NCBI GenBank assembly: GCA_000436075.1
Contig: FR884640.1
Location: forward strand, 79,981 to 125,280
DNA: 45,300 bases
Direction: 5' to 3'
DNA from: Eggerthella sp. CAG:209
Lineage (GTDB): Bacteria; Actinomycetota; Coriobacteriia; Coriobacteriales; Eggerthellaceae
The position numbers and the translations under genes are program-made. The notes beneath the pieces are model-generated. The model saw nothing but the letters and a program-made list of their open reading frames with translations. It had not been told where the DNA came from and did not search any database. Each line of letters begins with the position of its first letter. The stretch's first letter is position 1. Below, piece after piece: positions 1-8,614 of the stretch.

Positions 1-30
1 CATGCCGAGGGGGCCGCATTTGTAAACCAG

Positions 31-465
31 CTATTCCAAATAGCAGACACGTTTATATGCTTCGAAAAGTTCTGGGAATAATTTCTTCTGGCTGACGGGT
101 TTAAAAGTCTCCTTATCGCATACGCAATGGGATGTTACGGCTGTGAAATGAGGTTTAACCTTTTCGGGATCTTCGCCTTTTAAATACATTTTACAGGTGT
201 ATTGAGTCCGAACCGGAGTCACCTTTGAGACATGCGTTTTAACAACCACGGTATCGCCATAGCGGAAGGGCAGACCGTATGAAAGGTCGACATGTACCAC
301 AGGCGAAAGATAGCCTGCTTTTTCGATATCAGCATAAGGAAATCCGAGCTTGTTTAAAAAATCAGTACGAGCTACTTCGAGATATACGAGGTAGTTAGCG
401 TGATAAACCACTCCCATACCATCGGTTTCTGCATATCGTACTTCGATTTCTGTTGATGTCTCCAT
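31..465 (-). CDS. YbgC/FadM-like acyl-CoA thioesterase (hot-dog fold)
   Basis: Predicted cytoplasmic hydrolase of acyl- or aryl-CoA esters, of the 4-hydroxybenzoyl-CoA thioesterase type. The N-terminal signature YAETDGMGVVYHANYLVYLE is the classic YbgC/FadM motif, with the catalytic Asp followed by the hot-dog helix. Family members are about 130-150 aa, so this one is full length. The frame extends to an ATG at 480, but the ATG at 465 has a better-placed AAGGA five bases upstream and puts the protein start right before the conserved domain, so 465 is preferred. It is divergent from menA across an 80-95 bp AT-rich gap. The physiological substrate cannot be read from the sequence. Hydrolysis of DHNA-CoA or of arylacetyl-CoA made by nearby enzymes is a guess from context. 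Confidence 0.85.
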   Translation of the reverse strand: METSTEIEVRYAETDGMGVVYHANYLVYLEVARTDFLNKLGFPYADIEKAGYLSPVVHVDLSYGLPFRYGDTVVVKTHVSKVTPVRTQYTCKMYLKGEDPEKVKPHFTAVTSHCVCDKETFKPVSQKKLFPELFEAYKRVCYLE

Positions 466-480
466 CGGCTTCCTTTCCAT

Positions 481-559
481 TTCTGGGATGCCTTTGCGAC
501 ACTCAATTATAATAAAGAGCTGAAATAATTAATTACTCCAGATAGGACAAGCACAAGTT
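481..559. promoter_or_regulatory. Divergent thioesterase/menA promoter region
   Basis: This short AT-rich gap separates the thioesterase (-) from menA (+). A perfect TATAAT lies at 508-513 within ATTATAAT, which is itself palindromic and could serve as a -10 box on either strand. No convincing -35 box is visible at the right spacing on either side, so this is only a candidate. Confidence 0.35.
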
Positions 560-1540
560 ATGCCCCAAAACAGCAGAAACCGACAGGGTAAACCATCAAC
601 TGTTTCGAAAAAGGTTTCCTACTCCCCTCTTACGCCCAGCCTTGCCTTTCAGCTCGCTGCACCACATACCTGGGTAGCTGCAATCATGCCGGTGCTGTTT
701 TCGATTGAATATTCTGCAATTACATATTCAGGTAAAGTGAGTATTTTGCTTGCTTTGATTTTGCTTGCTATATGTATTCTTATGCAGTCTGCGGTTAACG
801 TGCTAAATGACTATTTTGATTTTAAGAAAGGCACCGATTCGGTTGAGAACTCATCTGATGACTCTTTTGATGCGGTCTTGGTCTACAACAACCTCAACCC
901 CAAATCAGTTTGCGCTTTGGCGATTGGATTTCTAATTGTAGCTGCAGGAATGGGTTTCTATCTGGTTTATCTAACTGGCTGGATTCTTCTCGTGATTGGC
1001 TTAATTGGGGCTCTTATAGTTTTCCTGTATTCAGGCGGTAAAACGCCGATATCCTATATGCCTATTGGAGAGCTTGTAAGCGGGCTTGTCATGGGCGGCT
1101 TGATTCCACTGGCATGCTGCTATACCCTCTCTGGAGTATTTGAGCCGTTGGTTCTTCTGGTTGCGCTTCCTTTTGTCTTCGGAATTGGAATGATCCTTTT
1201 TACCAACAACACATGTGATATAGAAAAAGACATCAATGCTCAACGCAAAACAATTTCAGTCGTTCTTGGTCGCGATATGGCTCCGAATTACTATCATGTC
1301 GCGATATTGGTCTGGATTGTTCTCATCGCTGTACTTGTGGGCCTATTCTATCCAACAGGAATGCCGATTGTAATGATTATGGTTTTAGCGGCGTTTCCTG
1401 TATTGCGAGCAATTCTGAATAATCCCCTGAATCAAAAAACTAGAGATGCGGCAATGTCGCAAATCGTAATGCTTAACGTGATACTCGGTGCATTCTATTG
1501 TCTGTCGCTGACCTCAGGGTCGTTTATGAGCTGGGTTTAA
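560..1540 (+). CDS. menA: MenA-like UbiA-family prenyltransferase (DHNA polyprenyltransferase)
   Basis: Integral membrane prenyltransferase that would attach the polyprenyl chain to 1,4-dihydroxy-2-naphthoate in menaquinone synthesis. The first Asp-rich motif is NDYFDFKKGTD (residues about 83-93) and the second is CDIEKDINAQRKT (about 218-230). Both fit UbiA enzymes and bind Mg-prenyl diphosphate. Around eight hydrophobic segments follow the usual pattern, and 326 aa is close to the usual MenA length of about 300. The first 25 residues are polar, basic and poorly conserved. The Shine-Dalgarno (AGGAC) is weak and about 12 bases from the ATG. The stop overlaps the stop of the convergent gluQRS. 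No other men genes are in the window, so the MenA assignment over other UbiA members rests on motif spacing. Confidence 0.8.
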   Translation: MPQNSRNRQGKPSTVSKKVSYSPLTPSLAFQLAAPHTWVAAIMPVLFSIEYSAITYSGKVSILLALILLAICILMQSAVNVLNDYFDFKKGTDSVENSSDDSFDAVLVYNNLNPKSVCALAIGFLIVAAGMGFYLVYLTGWILLVIGLIGALIVFLYSGGKTPISYMPIGELVSGLVMGGLIPLACCYTLSGVFEPLVLLVALPFVFGIGMILFTNNTCDIEKDINAQRKTISVVLGRDMAPNYYHVAILVWIVLIAVLVGLFYPTGMPIVMIMVLAAFPVLRAILNNPLNQKTRDAAMSQIVMLNVILGAFYCLSLTSGSFMSWV

Positions 1541-2547
1541 AAAACAAAGGAATCTGGAATACGAAGTTCTTTTTTCATATTGAGTGCTTTGAGATTTGCA
1601 TACTGTATTAACTCTTCAAGCGAGAAGCTTCTTATTTCATCGACGATTCCAGCCAAATAGGCTATCTTTCCAAGAAGGCATTCTGGCTTTATGTGCTTTT
1701 CATTGAGCAGATAATCGATATCTGTACTTTGGTTTCTTTTCGCAAGGCGATGGCCGTCAGAATCCACAAGTAGCGGAACGTGTCCATATGTTGGCGTTGC
1801 ATATCCTAGGCATTTCTGCAGATACATTTGGCGTGGTGTTGAGGTGAGCAAGTCCCTGCCTCGGACCACCGAAGTTACGCCCATCCATGCATCATCGACG
1901 GTTACGGCAAGTTGATAGGCGAATACGCCGTCGCTGCGTTGGATTATGAAGTCTCCAGAACATTCAGTTAGGTTGAATGATTGGAGCCCTTGGAACAGAT
2001 CATTAAACGAAAAAGGCTCGTCAGGTACAGCAATACGGGTAGCCGGGCTTCGTCGCTTTGCATTGGCTTCTTGTTCGAGTTTTGTCAAGGTTCGACAAGT
2101 ACCCTGATAGAGAACCTCTTCTCCAAAATGGGGTGCATTTGCAGAATGTAGATCAGCACGAGTGCAAAAGCAGGGATATAAAAGCCCTTTTCGATCAAGC
2201 TCTTGATACGCTTCTTGATATGCTTCGGTTCGAGAGCTTTGGTATACGGGTTGGTTGTCCCATTCGAAGCCGAGCGCCTCAAGACTCCGAAACACTCCAT
2301 CGGCATAAAATTGCTTTGACCGCGCTGGATCAAGGTCCTCGATGCGCATAAGTACTGAGCCGCCGGCCCGACGTGCTACAAGATAAGCCACCATGAATGA
2401 GAAAAGATTGCCTAGGTGCAGCTTACCTGATGGCGTGGGGGCGAATCGGCCAACAACAGCATTGTTCTGCTTTGGCTTGTTTTCTAAATTGGATTTTCGA
2501 TCGTAGCTGCAATCCTCGTACGAGACGTACGTATGATTGCTATACAA
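1537..2547 (-). CDS. gluQ: Glutamyl-Q tRNA(Asp) synthetase-like protein
   Basis: Truncated glutamyl-tRNA synthetase paralogue. GluQRS glutamylates the queuosine base at position 34 of tRNA(Asp). Visible features are the class I start GRFAPTPSGKLHLGN (HIGH-type motif), RIEDLDPAR, the zinc site CFC with a later YQGTC as in E. coli YadB, and LAKRN in the KMSKS position. The anticodon-binding domain of GluRS is absent. The frame is open from an ATG at 2613, but that ATG has no ribosome site and would translate straight through a perfect 14-bp hairpin. The TTG at 2547 lies just after the hairpin, with AGAAGG six to seven bases upstream, and gives 336 aa. No in-frame ATG, GTG or TTG occurs between 2547 and the catalytic core. 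Its stop overlaps that of menA. Confidence 0.8.
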   Translation of the reverse strand: MYSNHTYVSYEDCSYDRKSNLENKPKQNNAVVGRFAPTPSGKLHLGNLFSFMVAYLVARRAGGSVLMRIEDLDPARSKQFYADGVFRSLEALGFEWDNQPVYQSSRTEAYQEAYQELDRKGLLYPCFCTRADLHSANAPHFGEEVLYQGTCRTLTKLEQEANAKRRSPATRIAVPDEPFSFNDLFQGLQSFNLTECSGDFIIQRSDGVFAYQLAVTVDDAWMGVTSVVRGRDLLTSTPRQMYLQKCLGYATPTYGHVPLLVDSDGHRLAKRNQSTDIDYLLNEKHIKPECLLGKIAYLAGIVDEIRSFSLEELIQYANLKALNMKKELRIPDSFVF

Positions 2548-2550
2548 AGG

Positions 2551-2581
2551 AAGCCCTTCTTCCTTGTAGGAAGAAGGGCTT
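2551..2581 (-). terminator. Perfect 14-bp hairpin between paaK and gluQRS
   Basis: Two 14-base arms (2551-2564 and 2568-2581) are perfectly complementary around a 3-base loop. On the minus strand the hairpin begins 34 bases after the paaK stop and is followed by CCTTTGTATA, a weak U-tract. It probably attenuates or ends the ior/paaK transcript. The 3' arm contains the AGGAAGAAGG that would be the ribosome site for a TTG start of gluQRS at 2547, so the same hairpin may also mask that site. Confidence 0.6.
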
Positions 2582-2614
2582 ATTGAATCATTCTTTGACA
2601 ATTGCGAACACATG

Positions 2615-3934
2615 TTATTTGCGATGGTCTATCACATGCTTCGTTTTACCAAAGCTGCGCTCGATTCCACCAGGTTCAATGAGTTGCACTTCAGAAGCTA
2701 CAAGCATGGTTTCCTTGAGTTTTGTGGCAATCATCTTGCGGAAACGATCCATTTCCTCATAAGAGTCGCTAAGAGCAGAAGGCTCAATCTCGACCTTGAT
2801 CTTCATGCGATCGAGTCCAGTTTCATTGTCGACCTCAATGCGATAAAACGGAGTAACTCCCTTGATTCCTGAAAGAATATCCTCCACCTGCGAGGGGAAT
2901 ACGTTAGTGCCACGAATAATCAGCATATCATCACTACGCTTACGAACCTTTTTCATGCGAGCGTGACTGCGTCCGCATTCGCATTTCTCGGTAACAACGT
3001 AAGTAAGGTCATGAGTACGGTAGCGAAGTACAGGAATGCCTTCTTTATCAAGAGGTGTGATGACAAGTTCGCCCTCTTCCCCTTCCGGAACAGGTTCGCC
3101 AGTTTCAGGGTTAACGACTTCCCACAAGAAATGATCTTCGGCAATATGCTGCATATCCCTCGAGCAAAGACATTCTCCCGATACGCCAGGGCCCATAACC
3201 TCGGTAAGGCCGTAATTATCTGTGCAGGTGATATGCATACGGCGTTCGATTTCTTCCTTCATTTTAGGAGGGCAAGGTTCGCCGCCGAAGAGTCCGATAC
3301 GAAGGGAGCTTGACGCCCAATCAAAACCCTTCTTCTCGCCCACTTCACACATATGAAGCGCGTAAGAGGGGGTGGCAATGAGAACGGTGGTGCCATAATC
3401 GTTGATCATCTGAAGATGACGTTCCGTATTACCGGAACCCGCAGGGATCATCATGCAACCTAGCTTTTGAAGGCCATAATGTAGACCAAAGCCACCGGTG
3501 AACATGCCATAGCCAAAAGCCATCTGACAGCGATCGCCCGGCTTGACACCTGCCATCATCGCCAGTCGAGCAATGCAGTCGCTCCAGACATCCATATCGC
3601 GATGGGTGTAGCCGACAACGATGGGCTTACCAGTTGTGCCGGAAGAGGCATGCAGCTCAATGATCTCATCGAGCGGAACTGCGAAAAGACCATAGGGAAA
3701 CGTGTCGCGCAGAACAGTTTTATCGGTAAAAGGAAGCTTTTTGACATCATCCAAGGTTTGAATGTCGGACGGGGATACACCCATTTCGTCCATCTTGTTG
3801 CGGTACCATTCAACCTTTTCGTATACCATGGCAACCTGTTTTTTCAGCTTTTCAAGCTGAACGGCATGGATCTCATTGCGGCTCAAGGTTTCGATTTCAG
3901 GCTGGTATAGAGAAGTGTTGTTATGTTGAGTCAT
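2615..3934 (-). CDS. paaK: Phenylacetate-CoA ligase family protein (PaaK copy 2)
   Basis: AMP-forming aryl-acetate:CoA ligase of the ANL superfamily. The adenylate loop SSGTTGKPIVVGYT, the YGLTEVMGPG motif and the C-terminal half (DDMLIIRGTNVFPSQ, then GGIERSFGKTKHVID) are all PaaK-like. A CECGR segment is also present. Length is about 440 aa, as in the family. The frame extends eight codons to a TTG at 3958 that overlaps the ACT gene. The ATG at 3934 is preferred because TAAGAAAG precedes it. It is the last gene of an iorA-iorB-ACT-paaK set, so its substrate is probably phenylacetate, indoleacetate or hydroxyphenylacetate. It is clearly paralogous to the ligase at 9023-10348. Confidence 0.9.
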   Translation of the reverse strand: MTQHNNTSLYQPEIETLSRNEIHAVQLEKLKKQVAMVYEKVEWYRNKMDEMGVSPSDIQTLDDVKKLPFTDKTVLRDTFPYGLFAVPLDEIIELHASSGTTGKPIVVGYTHRDMDVWSDCIARLAMMAGVKPGDRCQMAFGYGMFTGGFGLHYGLQKLGCMMIPAGSGNTERHLQMINDYGTTVLIATPSYALHMCEVGEKKGFDWASSSLRIGLFGGEPCPPKMKEEIERRMHITCTDNYGLTEVMGPGVSGECLCSRDMQHIAEDHFLWEVVNPETGEPVPEGEEGELVITPLDKEGIPVLRYRTHDLTYVVTEKCECGRSHARMKKVRKRSDDMLIIRGTNVFPSQVEDILSGIKGVTPFYRIEVDNETGLDRMKIKVEIEPSALSDSYEEMDRFRKMIATKLKETMLVASEVQLIEPGGIERSFGKTKHVIDHRK

Positions 3935-3950
3935 GGCGCAATACGCTTTC

Positions 3951-4361
3951 TTAGGCAAGATCGTTTTGGTTGATCAGAGAAATACCCTGTTCGGTGAGAT
4001 ATTCTTCGGCCTTATCGGGGTCGTTTACCTTAAATGCAATATAGGTAGAGATCAGTGAATAGCTATAAGAGACATTAACGCCAGATTCCGCCATAAGACC
4101 GAACACTCGCTCCAGCTCACCTGGCTCGTCCTTTAATACCAGGCAGACAACATCCGAAGAAGTAGCTGCAACGTCTCGTTCAGCAAGCACTGAAAGAGCC
4201 TTCTCGGGTTTGTCTACGATAAAACGCGCAATACCATAATCGCCAGTGTCAGAGCAGCTGTAGCCGCGCACATTAATATCCTTTTCAGTGAAAAGGGCGA
4301 GGATGCGCTGAAGGTGACCCGGACGGTTCTCGACAAAAACACTGATTTGTTTAATGCTCAT
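3951..4361 (-). CDS. Tandem ACT-domain protein
   Basis: Small 136-aa protein made of two ACT domains. The first begins KQISVFVENRPGHLQRILAL and the second VVCLVLKDEPGELERVFGLM. ACT domains bind amino acids or related small ligands and regulate partner enzymes. Stand-alone ACT proteins next to paaK and ior genes are common in anaerobes and probably sense an aromatic amino acid or its acid. It sits four bases downstream of iorB and just before paaK, so co-transcription is very likely. A similar ACT gene follows the other paaK copy at 8601-9023. The ligand is unknown. Confidence 0.85.
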   Translation of the reverse strand: MSIKQISVFVENRPGHLQRILALFTEKDINVRGYSCSDTGDYGIARFIVDKPEKALSVLAERDVAATSSDVVCLVLKDEPGELERVFGLMAESGVNVSYSYSLISTYIAFKVNDPDKAEEYLTEQGISLINQNDLA

Positions 4362-4364
4362 TAT

Positions 4365-4955
4365 TTACTGCTCCCCTCGCGCATAACGTGCTCCGCGCCT
4401 AAATGCTTCGATGTTGATATCAATAGTTTTCGGTGGGACTTTTCCTCGAATGACTTCTTCCCATAGTTCGGATTCGAAGGGAAGCGAAACGGAAAGAGCG
4501 CCAAGAAGAACAACATTGGCACATTTAGTGGTGCCTGCATTGCGAGCAATTTCGCTTGCGGGGATAAGAGTAGCATCCATGTCCTTTAGGCGTCCGCGCG
4601 CATTTTGAGGCATTGAAGCCATGCCGGTAAGGACCGGCAAGGGCTTAATTGATTCATCGTTAACAACAAGCGATCCGCCTTCCTTGAGGAAAGCAATGTT
4701 GCGAAGAGCTTCCACTACCTCGAAAGAAACAACGCTATCCGCACAGCCTTCATCGCAGACCATGGTTGCCACATCGTCGCCGAAGCGAACTACGGTAGTA
4801 ACCGCCCCACCTCGCTGAGCCATGCCGTGGATCTCGGATACCTTGCAATCTTTTCCTGCAGCTGTTGCGACACGCGCTAAGAGATCAGCGGCAGTAATGG
4901 TGCCTTGACCGCCTACGCCACATAAAAGAATGGTATATACCGATTGGTCGCTCAT
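4365..4955 (-). CDS. iorB: Indolepyruvate ferredoxin oxidoreductase, beta subunit
   Basis: Gamma-type domain of the 2-oxoacid:ferredoxin oxidoreductase family, partner of IorA. The glycine-rich start LLCGVGGQGTITAADLLAR and the following EIHGMAQRGGAV are diagnostic. At 196 aa it is a normal IorB. The ATG overlaps the iorA TGA stop by four bases (ATGA), which indicates translational coupling. With IorA it would oxidatively decarboxylate aryl pyruvates (indolepyruvate, phenylpyruvate, hydroxyphenylpyruvate) to aryl-acetyl-CoA, passing electrons to ferredoxin. Confidence 0.92.
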   Translation of the reverse strand: MSDQSVYTILLCGVGGQGTITAADLLARVATAAGKDCKVSEIHGMAQRGGAVTTVVRFGDDVATMVCDEGCADSVVSFEVVEALRNIAFLKEGGSLVVNDESIKPLPVLTGMASMPQNARGRLKDMDATLIPASEIARNAGTTKCANVVLLGALSVSLPFESELWEEVIRGKVPPKTIDINIEAFRRGARYARGEQ

Positions 4956-6709
4956 CGCTGGCCTCCTTCGCGGGGCTGAATCGCATTAAAGTTACAGTAC
5001 TGACGGCACTGATCGCAGCCAATGCACAAGTCGGGATCAATGGAGGAAATGCCTGTTTCAGGGTCGCAGGCAATTGCAGGGCATCCAATGGTCTTGCAGA
5101 TTCCGCACGCATTGCAGTTGTCGGTTACGACGTAGTAGTCCTTTGGACTCTTGTCTAGCAAAACGCAAGGACCCTGGAACACGATTACGTCAAGCTTGTC
5201 GCGGCTTGTAGCTTCTTTAAGGGCTGCACGAACCGCTTTAACATTAAAGGAATCAACGGTTTGAACATGATCGACGCCGATTGCATTGAGGATGCTCGGA
5301 AGGTTAAGCTCCCGGCTTTCACGATGCTGCAGGGTTATCCCATTGAAGGGGTTGCCTTGCTGTCCGGTCATAGCCGTAGTGCGGTTATCGAGGATGCATA
5401 CCGTTCCTGCGCCCTTGTTGTACACGGTATTGATGAGCGAAGTGAGACCTGAATGGGCAAACGTGGAATCACCAATCACACCCACTACGGGACGATGTTC
5501 GGTTCTCTCCAATGCAAGCTCAAAACCATGGGCCATTGATACTGATGCGCCCATATCAAGAGTTGTGTCCATGGCCGAAAGCGGAGGCAATGCGCCAAGC
5601 GTATAGCATCCGATATCTCCAGTAACGATCGCCTTCAAGCGCGAAAGCTCTTTGAAGATCACGCGATGAGGACATCCAGGGCACAATGCAGGTGGACGAT
5701 TAGGGATATCGTTTTCGTTATCGCGATGCTGCGGGAGCTTTCTCCCAAGCGAACGAAGGATATCTGCGGGGTGGATTTCTCCATCAGCAGGAAGCGGCAT
5801 CTGGAATGAATCTAGAATCACGCCAGTTGCCTTGACGGCATCAGAAAGATAAGTCGATGCCTCTTCAACAACGTGAAGCTCATCAACGCTATTGGCAAAC
5901 TCATTTAGTGCCTTTGCAGGTAAAGGCCATGACACGCCTAGCTTAAAGATGTCTGCATCGGGGCATGCTTCTTTAACGTGTTGATACACCGCACCTGCGC
6001 AGATAATACCAATCCGCTTATTGGATCCTTCGGGGGTGTTTCTCTCGATGGTATTGTAGGGACAAGTTTCAACCCATTCACGAATCTTGCTAATACGCTC
6101 AACAAGCACTTTGCGCCTGGGCTTAGCGAAAGCAGGCATCATTACCCACTTCGCACAATCCTTTTCATAAGGACGCTTAGCAACCTCAGTCCGTTCCCCC
6201 ACTTCAACGGGAGTTTTGGTATGAGAAATGCGAACAGTAGACCTCATCATTACGGGAGTGTCAAATTGTTCGGATATGCCATAAGCGTCTTTCGCAAATC
6301 GGTGCGCTTCTGCAGAGTCTGCTGGTTCCATGATCGGAACCATAGAAGCCATTGCGTAGTAACGAGAGTCTTGTTCGTTTTGAGAGGAAAACATACCAGG
6401 ATCATCGGCGGCAAGGATGACAAGGCCGCCATTAACGCCGGTATAGGCCGCCGTAAACAATGGGTCAGCGCAAACATTCACACCAACATGTTTCATGGTA
6501 ACCAAGACACGCGCACCTGCAGCCGATGCACCGACAGCAACTTCAAGAGCGACTTTTTCGTTTGGGCACCATTCAGCATATACGCCAGGCAGCTTCGCAA
6601 ACGATTCCATCGTTTCCGTTGAGGGAGTACCTGGATACGCTGCACCAATATGGCAACCCGCTTCCCAGGCACCGCGGGCAATTGCCTCGTTGCCGGACAA
6701 AAGATTCAT
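4952..6709 (-). CDS. iorA: Indolepyruvate ferredoxin oxidoreductase, alpha subunit
   Basis: Thiamine-diphosphate enzyme of 585 aa. The N-terminal pyrimidine-binding half starts LLSGNEAIARGAWEAG. The PP half carries CPGCPHRVIF, GDIGCYTLGALPP and VGVIGDSTFAHSG, the TPP and Mg-binding region. The C-terminal 50 residues hold two [4Fe-4S] ferredoxin motifs, CNACGICKTIGCP and CIGCDQCRQYC. This layout and length match IorA. The ATG at 6709 follows AGAGGTG with good spacing, and the FHA gene ends 24 bases upstream. Its role is fermentation of aromatic amino acids, yielding reduced ferredoxin that the Ech hydrogenase encoded at 13.5-19.1 kb could use. Confidence 0.95.
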   Translation of the reverse strand: MNLLSGNEAIARGAWEAGCHIGAAYPGTPSTETMESFAKLPGVYAEWCPNEKVALEVAVGASAAGARVLVTMKHVGVNVCADPLFTAAYTGVNGGLVILAADDPGMFSSQNEQDSRYYAMASMVPIMEPADSAEAHRFAKDAYGISEQFDTPVMMRSTVRISHTKTPVEVGERTEVAKRPYEKDCAKWVMMPAFAKPRRKVLVERISKIREWVETCPYNTIERNTPEGSNKRIGIICAGAVYQHVKEACPDADIFKLGVSWPLPAKALNEFANSVDELHVVEEASTYLSDAVKATGVILDSFQMPLPADGEIHPADILRSLGRKLPQHRDNENDIPNRPPALCPGCPHRVIFKELSRLKAIVTGDIGCYTLGALPPLSAMDTTLDMGASVSMAHGFELALERTEHRPVVGVIGDSTFAHSGLTSLINTVYNKGAGTVCILDNRTTAMTGQQGNPFNGITLQHRESRELNLPSILNAIGVDHVQTVDSFNVKAVRAALKEATSRDKLDVIVFQGPCVLLDKSPKDYYVVTDNCNACGICKTIGCPAIACDPETGISSIDPDLCIGCDQCRQYCNFNAIQPREGGQR

Positions 6710-6733
6710 TACTACACCTCTTACTTGAAAAGC

Positions 6734-7168
6734 TTATTCTGCGTAGCGCAGCACAAAACAACCAATCTGGACGATGTCCCGATCGGATAGCATCACATGG
6801 TCGATGTTGGTGTTATTGACCCATACACCGTTAAACGAATCGGTGTCTTGGATAGACCAACCGTCGGCAACTCGCTCCAATACTGCATGCTTACGCGATA
6901 CTGTCATATCGTTTAGAAAGATCTCGCATTTAGGCGAACGACCGATAACTGCTTTGTCTCCATCAAGGCTATATACAATTCCCTTTTGCTTGCCCTGCAA
7001 AACGGTAAGCGTGGGGATTGTTGAGGTGACCTGTATGGTTTCCGGCTCCGAAGTCTCAAGCGACACTGCTTCGAATTTCTGAGTCGAACCTTGAAGATGA
7101 TAGCCGCACGATGAACAGGATTGAGCCGAATCGAGCATGGGGCTATTGCAGACAGGACAAGTTTTCAT
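6734..7168 (-). CDS. Zinc-ribbon plus FHA-domain protein
   Basis: 144-aa protein. An N-terminal zinc ribbon has Cys at residues 4, 7, 18 and 21 (CPVC and CSSCG). A short Thr/Glu-rich linker precedes a C-terminal FHA domain with GRSPKCEIFLND, SRKHAVLE and a conserved DSFNGVWVNN. FHA domains bind phosphothreonine peptides, so this is a likely reader of Ser/Thr kinase signals, perhaps in cell-wall control. The ATG directly follows the TAA of the D,D-carboxypeptidase gene, and AAGGAGGG within that gene serves as ribosome site. No kinase gene is in the window, so the partner is unknown. Confidence 0.88.
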   Translation of the reverse strand: MKTCPVCNSPMLDSAQSCSSCGYHLQGSTQKFEAVSLETSEPETIQVTSTIPTLTVLQGKQKGIVYSLDGDKAVIGRSPKCEIFLNDMTVSRKHAVLERVADGWSIQDTDSFNGVWVNNTNIDHVMLSDRDIVQIGCFVLRYAE

Positions 7169-8614
7169 TTATCCCTCCTTGGTTGTATTTATGGTTGCAT
7201 TGCTGCCGTATATTAAAGGCGTAGTATTCACGACTGAACTGTCAGCTTGGGTTTTCTCGCCTGAGAAACCGGCAAATAAGCGATTCCACCAGATCCCGAT
7301 GCCCTCAATGGGGTTTGGCGCCGGGCAATTTTCCGCGGCAACGAGATCCTGTTGGGCTATAACTTCGTTATGCTGATAAAACGTAACCGTACCGACTTTC
7401 TGACCAGGCTTCACATCGCCTGAAACTGTATCAAATTGAACGTCCTGGCTTACATTTCCATCAAGCGAAAAAACCTTAACGGAAGCAGTTGGGTCTGAGA
7501 GCGTTGCCTTGAAGGTTTTGTCCATCCACCCAGAATGACTTACATTTGCAACAACAGGAACCGTAGCGGTAGTGCCTTTGTTTGTGGTGTATGTAGCAGT
7601 TTCGTCGCTATGTACCAAAGGATAATCGATGGTGTTGCCATAAACCCAATCATCGAGAGTGGTCGCATCGGTAAAACGTTGGGCTTCTGTGCTTGAGCCG
7701 AGCACAATTGAATAAAGGATTTTGCCATCACGCTGAACAGCTCCGGCAAAACACTCCCCTGCCTTCTCGGTGAAACCGGTTTTAACACCGCAGGCGCCAT
7801 CGTAGGTGCCCAAAAGAACATCAGTCGATTCAAGCTTGACATCAGCCTGCTGGCCATTGCGAAGCACTTGGATAGTAGTGGCTTCAGTTGAAACGGTGTT
7901 TCGGAAGGTTTCGTTCTTCATTGCTTCAGTGCACATCTTGGCAACATCACGCGCCGAACAATGCATGTCTGCAGAATACTGCTCAAAGTCGAGTCCGTGA
8001 GGATTTGCGAATAGCGAGTCATCCATGCCAAGACTTTTGGCCTTTTTGTTCATCGCGTACACAAAGGCATCGTATGCACCATCGGGTACATTGGGATCGC
8101 CCTTTTCTTTTAGGGTGTCCCGGATAGAATCGCCCATGGATTCAGCGATAGCAGTTGCGGCATCGTTGCCTGAACAAATCATCATTGCTTTAAGGGCAGA
8201 CTCAAGATTCATTGAATCGCCAGCTTGAAGCATTGCAGACGATTCGCCAATTGAAGCAGCATTTTGGCTAACCGTAATAGTAGTGTTCTGCAGATCGCCG
8301 TACTCCAAAGCAACGATTGCAGTCATTGTTTTTGTAACTGACGCAATCTGTACCTGCGAGTCAGCGTCGCGCTCGAAATACACTGTACCGTTCTCGTCCA
8401 CAACGATCGAATGCTCGGCAACGATATTTGGGCAGCTTGATGCAGCAAGGCCACGATCTTGAACGCTCAAACCGGCAATAATGTCCGAGGAGCGCACATC
8501 GGCATAGGCGACTCCTGGAAAAAGCGATGCCGCAAGCGCTGCAGAAAACAGCGCGGCGGCACATCGCTTACCAAAAAACTCAGATGTGGAAACACGATTA
8601 TTAGTCAATGACAT
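7169..8614 (-). CDS. Secreted D-alanyl-D-alanine carboxypeptidase (peptidase S11)
   Basis: Penicillin-binding protein of the DacA/DacF type that trims the terminal D-Ala of peptidoglycan stem peptides. The active-site motifs are SVTK (residues 92-95, nucleophile Ser92), SGN (148-150) and KTG (278-280). A signal peptide is clear: basic FGKRC, a hydrophobic run and AYA as likely cleavage site near residue 38. The frame is open upstream to 8740, inside the ACT gene, but the ATG at 8614 has GGAAG seven bases before it and places the signal peptide correctly. This start overlaps the end of the ACT gene by 14 bases. The C-terminal 170 residues form a beta-rich extension ending with IGIWWNRLFAGF, possibly a membrane-associating helix. 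Confidence 0.92.
   Translation of the reverse strand: MSLTNNRVSTSEFFGKRCAAALFSAALAASLFPGVAYADVRSSDIIAGLSVQDRGLAASSCPNIVAEHSIVVDENGTVYFERDADSQVQIASVTKTMTAIVALEYGDLQNTTITVSQNAASIGESSAMLQAGDSMNLESALKAMMICSGNDAATAIAESMGDSIRDTLKEKGDPNVPDGAYDAFVYAMNKKAKSLGMDDSLFANPHGLDFEQYSADMHCSARDVAKMCTEAMKNETFRNTVSTEATTIQVLRNGQQADVKLESTDVLLGTYDGACGVKTGFTEKAGECFAGAVQRDGKILYSIVLGSSTEAQRFTDATTLDDWVYGNTIDYPLVHSDETATYTTNKGTTATVPVVANVSHSGWMDKTFKATLSDPTASVKVFSLDGNVSQDVQFDTVSGDVKPGQKVGTVTFYQHNEVIAQQDLVAAENCPAPNPIEGIGIWWNRLFAGFSGEKTQADSSVVNTTPLIYGSNATINTTKEG

Noticed and set aside
5978..6622. Plus-strand open frame of 214 codons opposite iorA
   Set aside because: It is a shadow of the well-supported iorA gene. The translation is rich in His, Arg and Cys with no domain and lacks a ribosome site.
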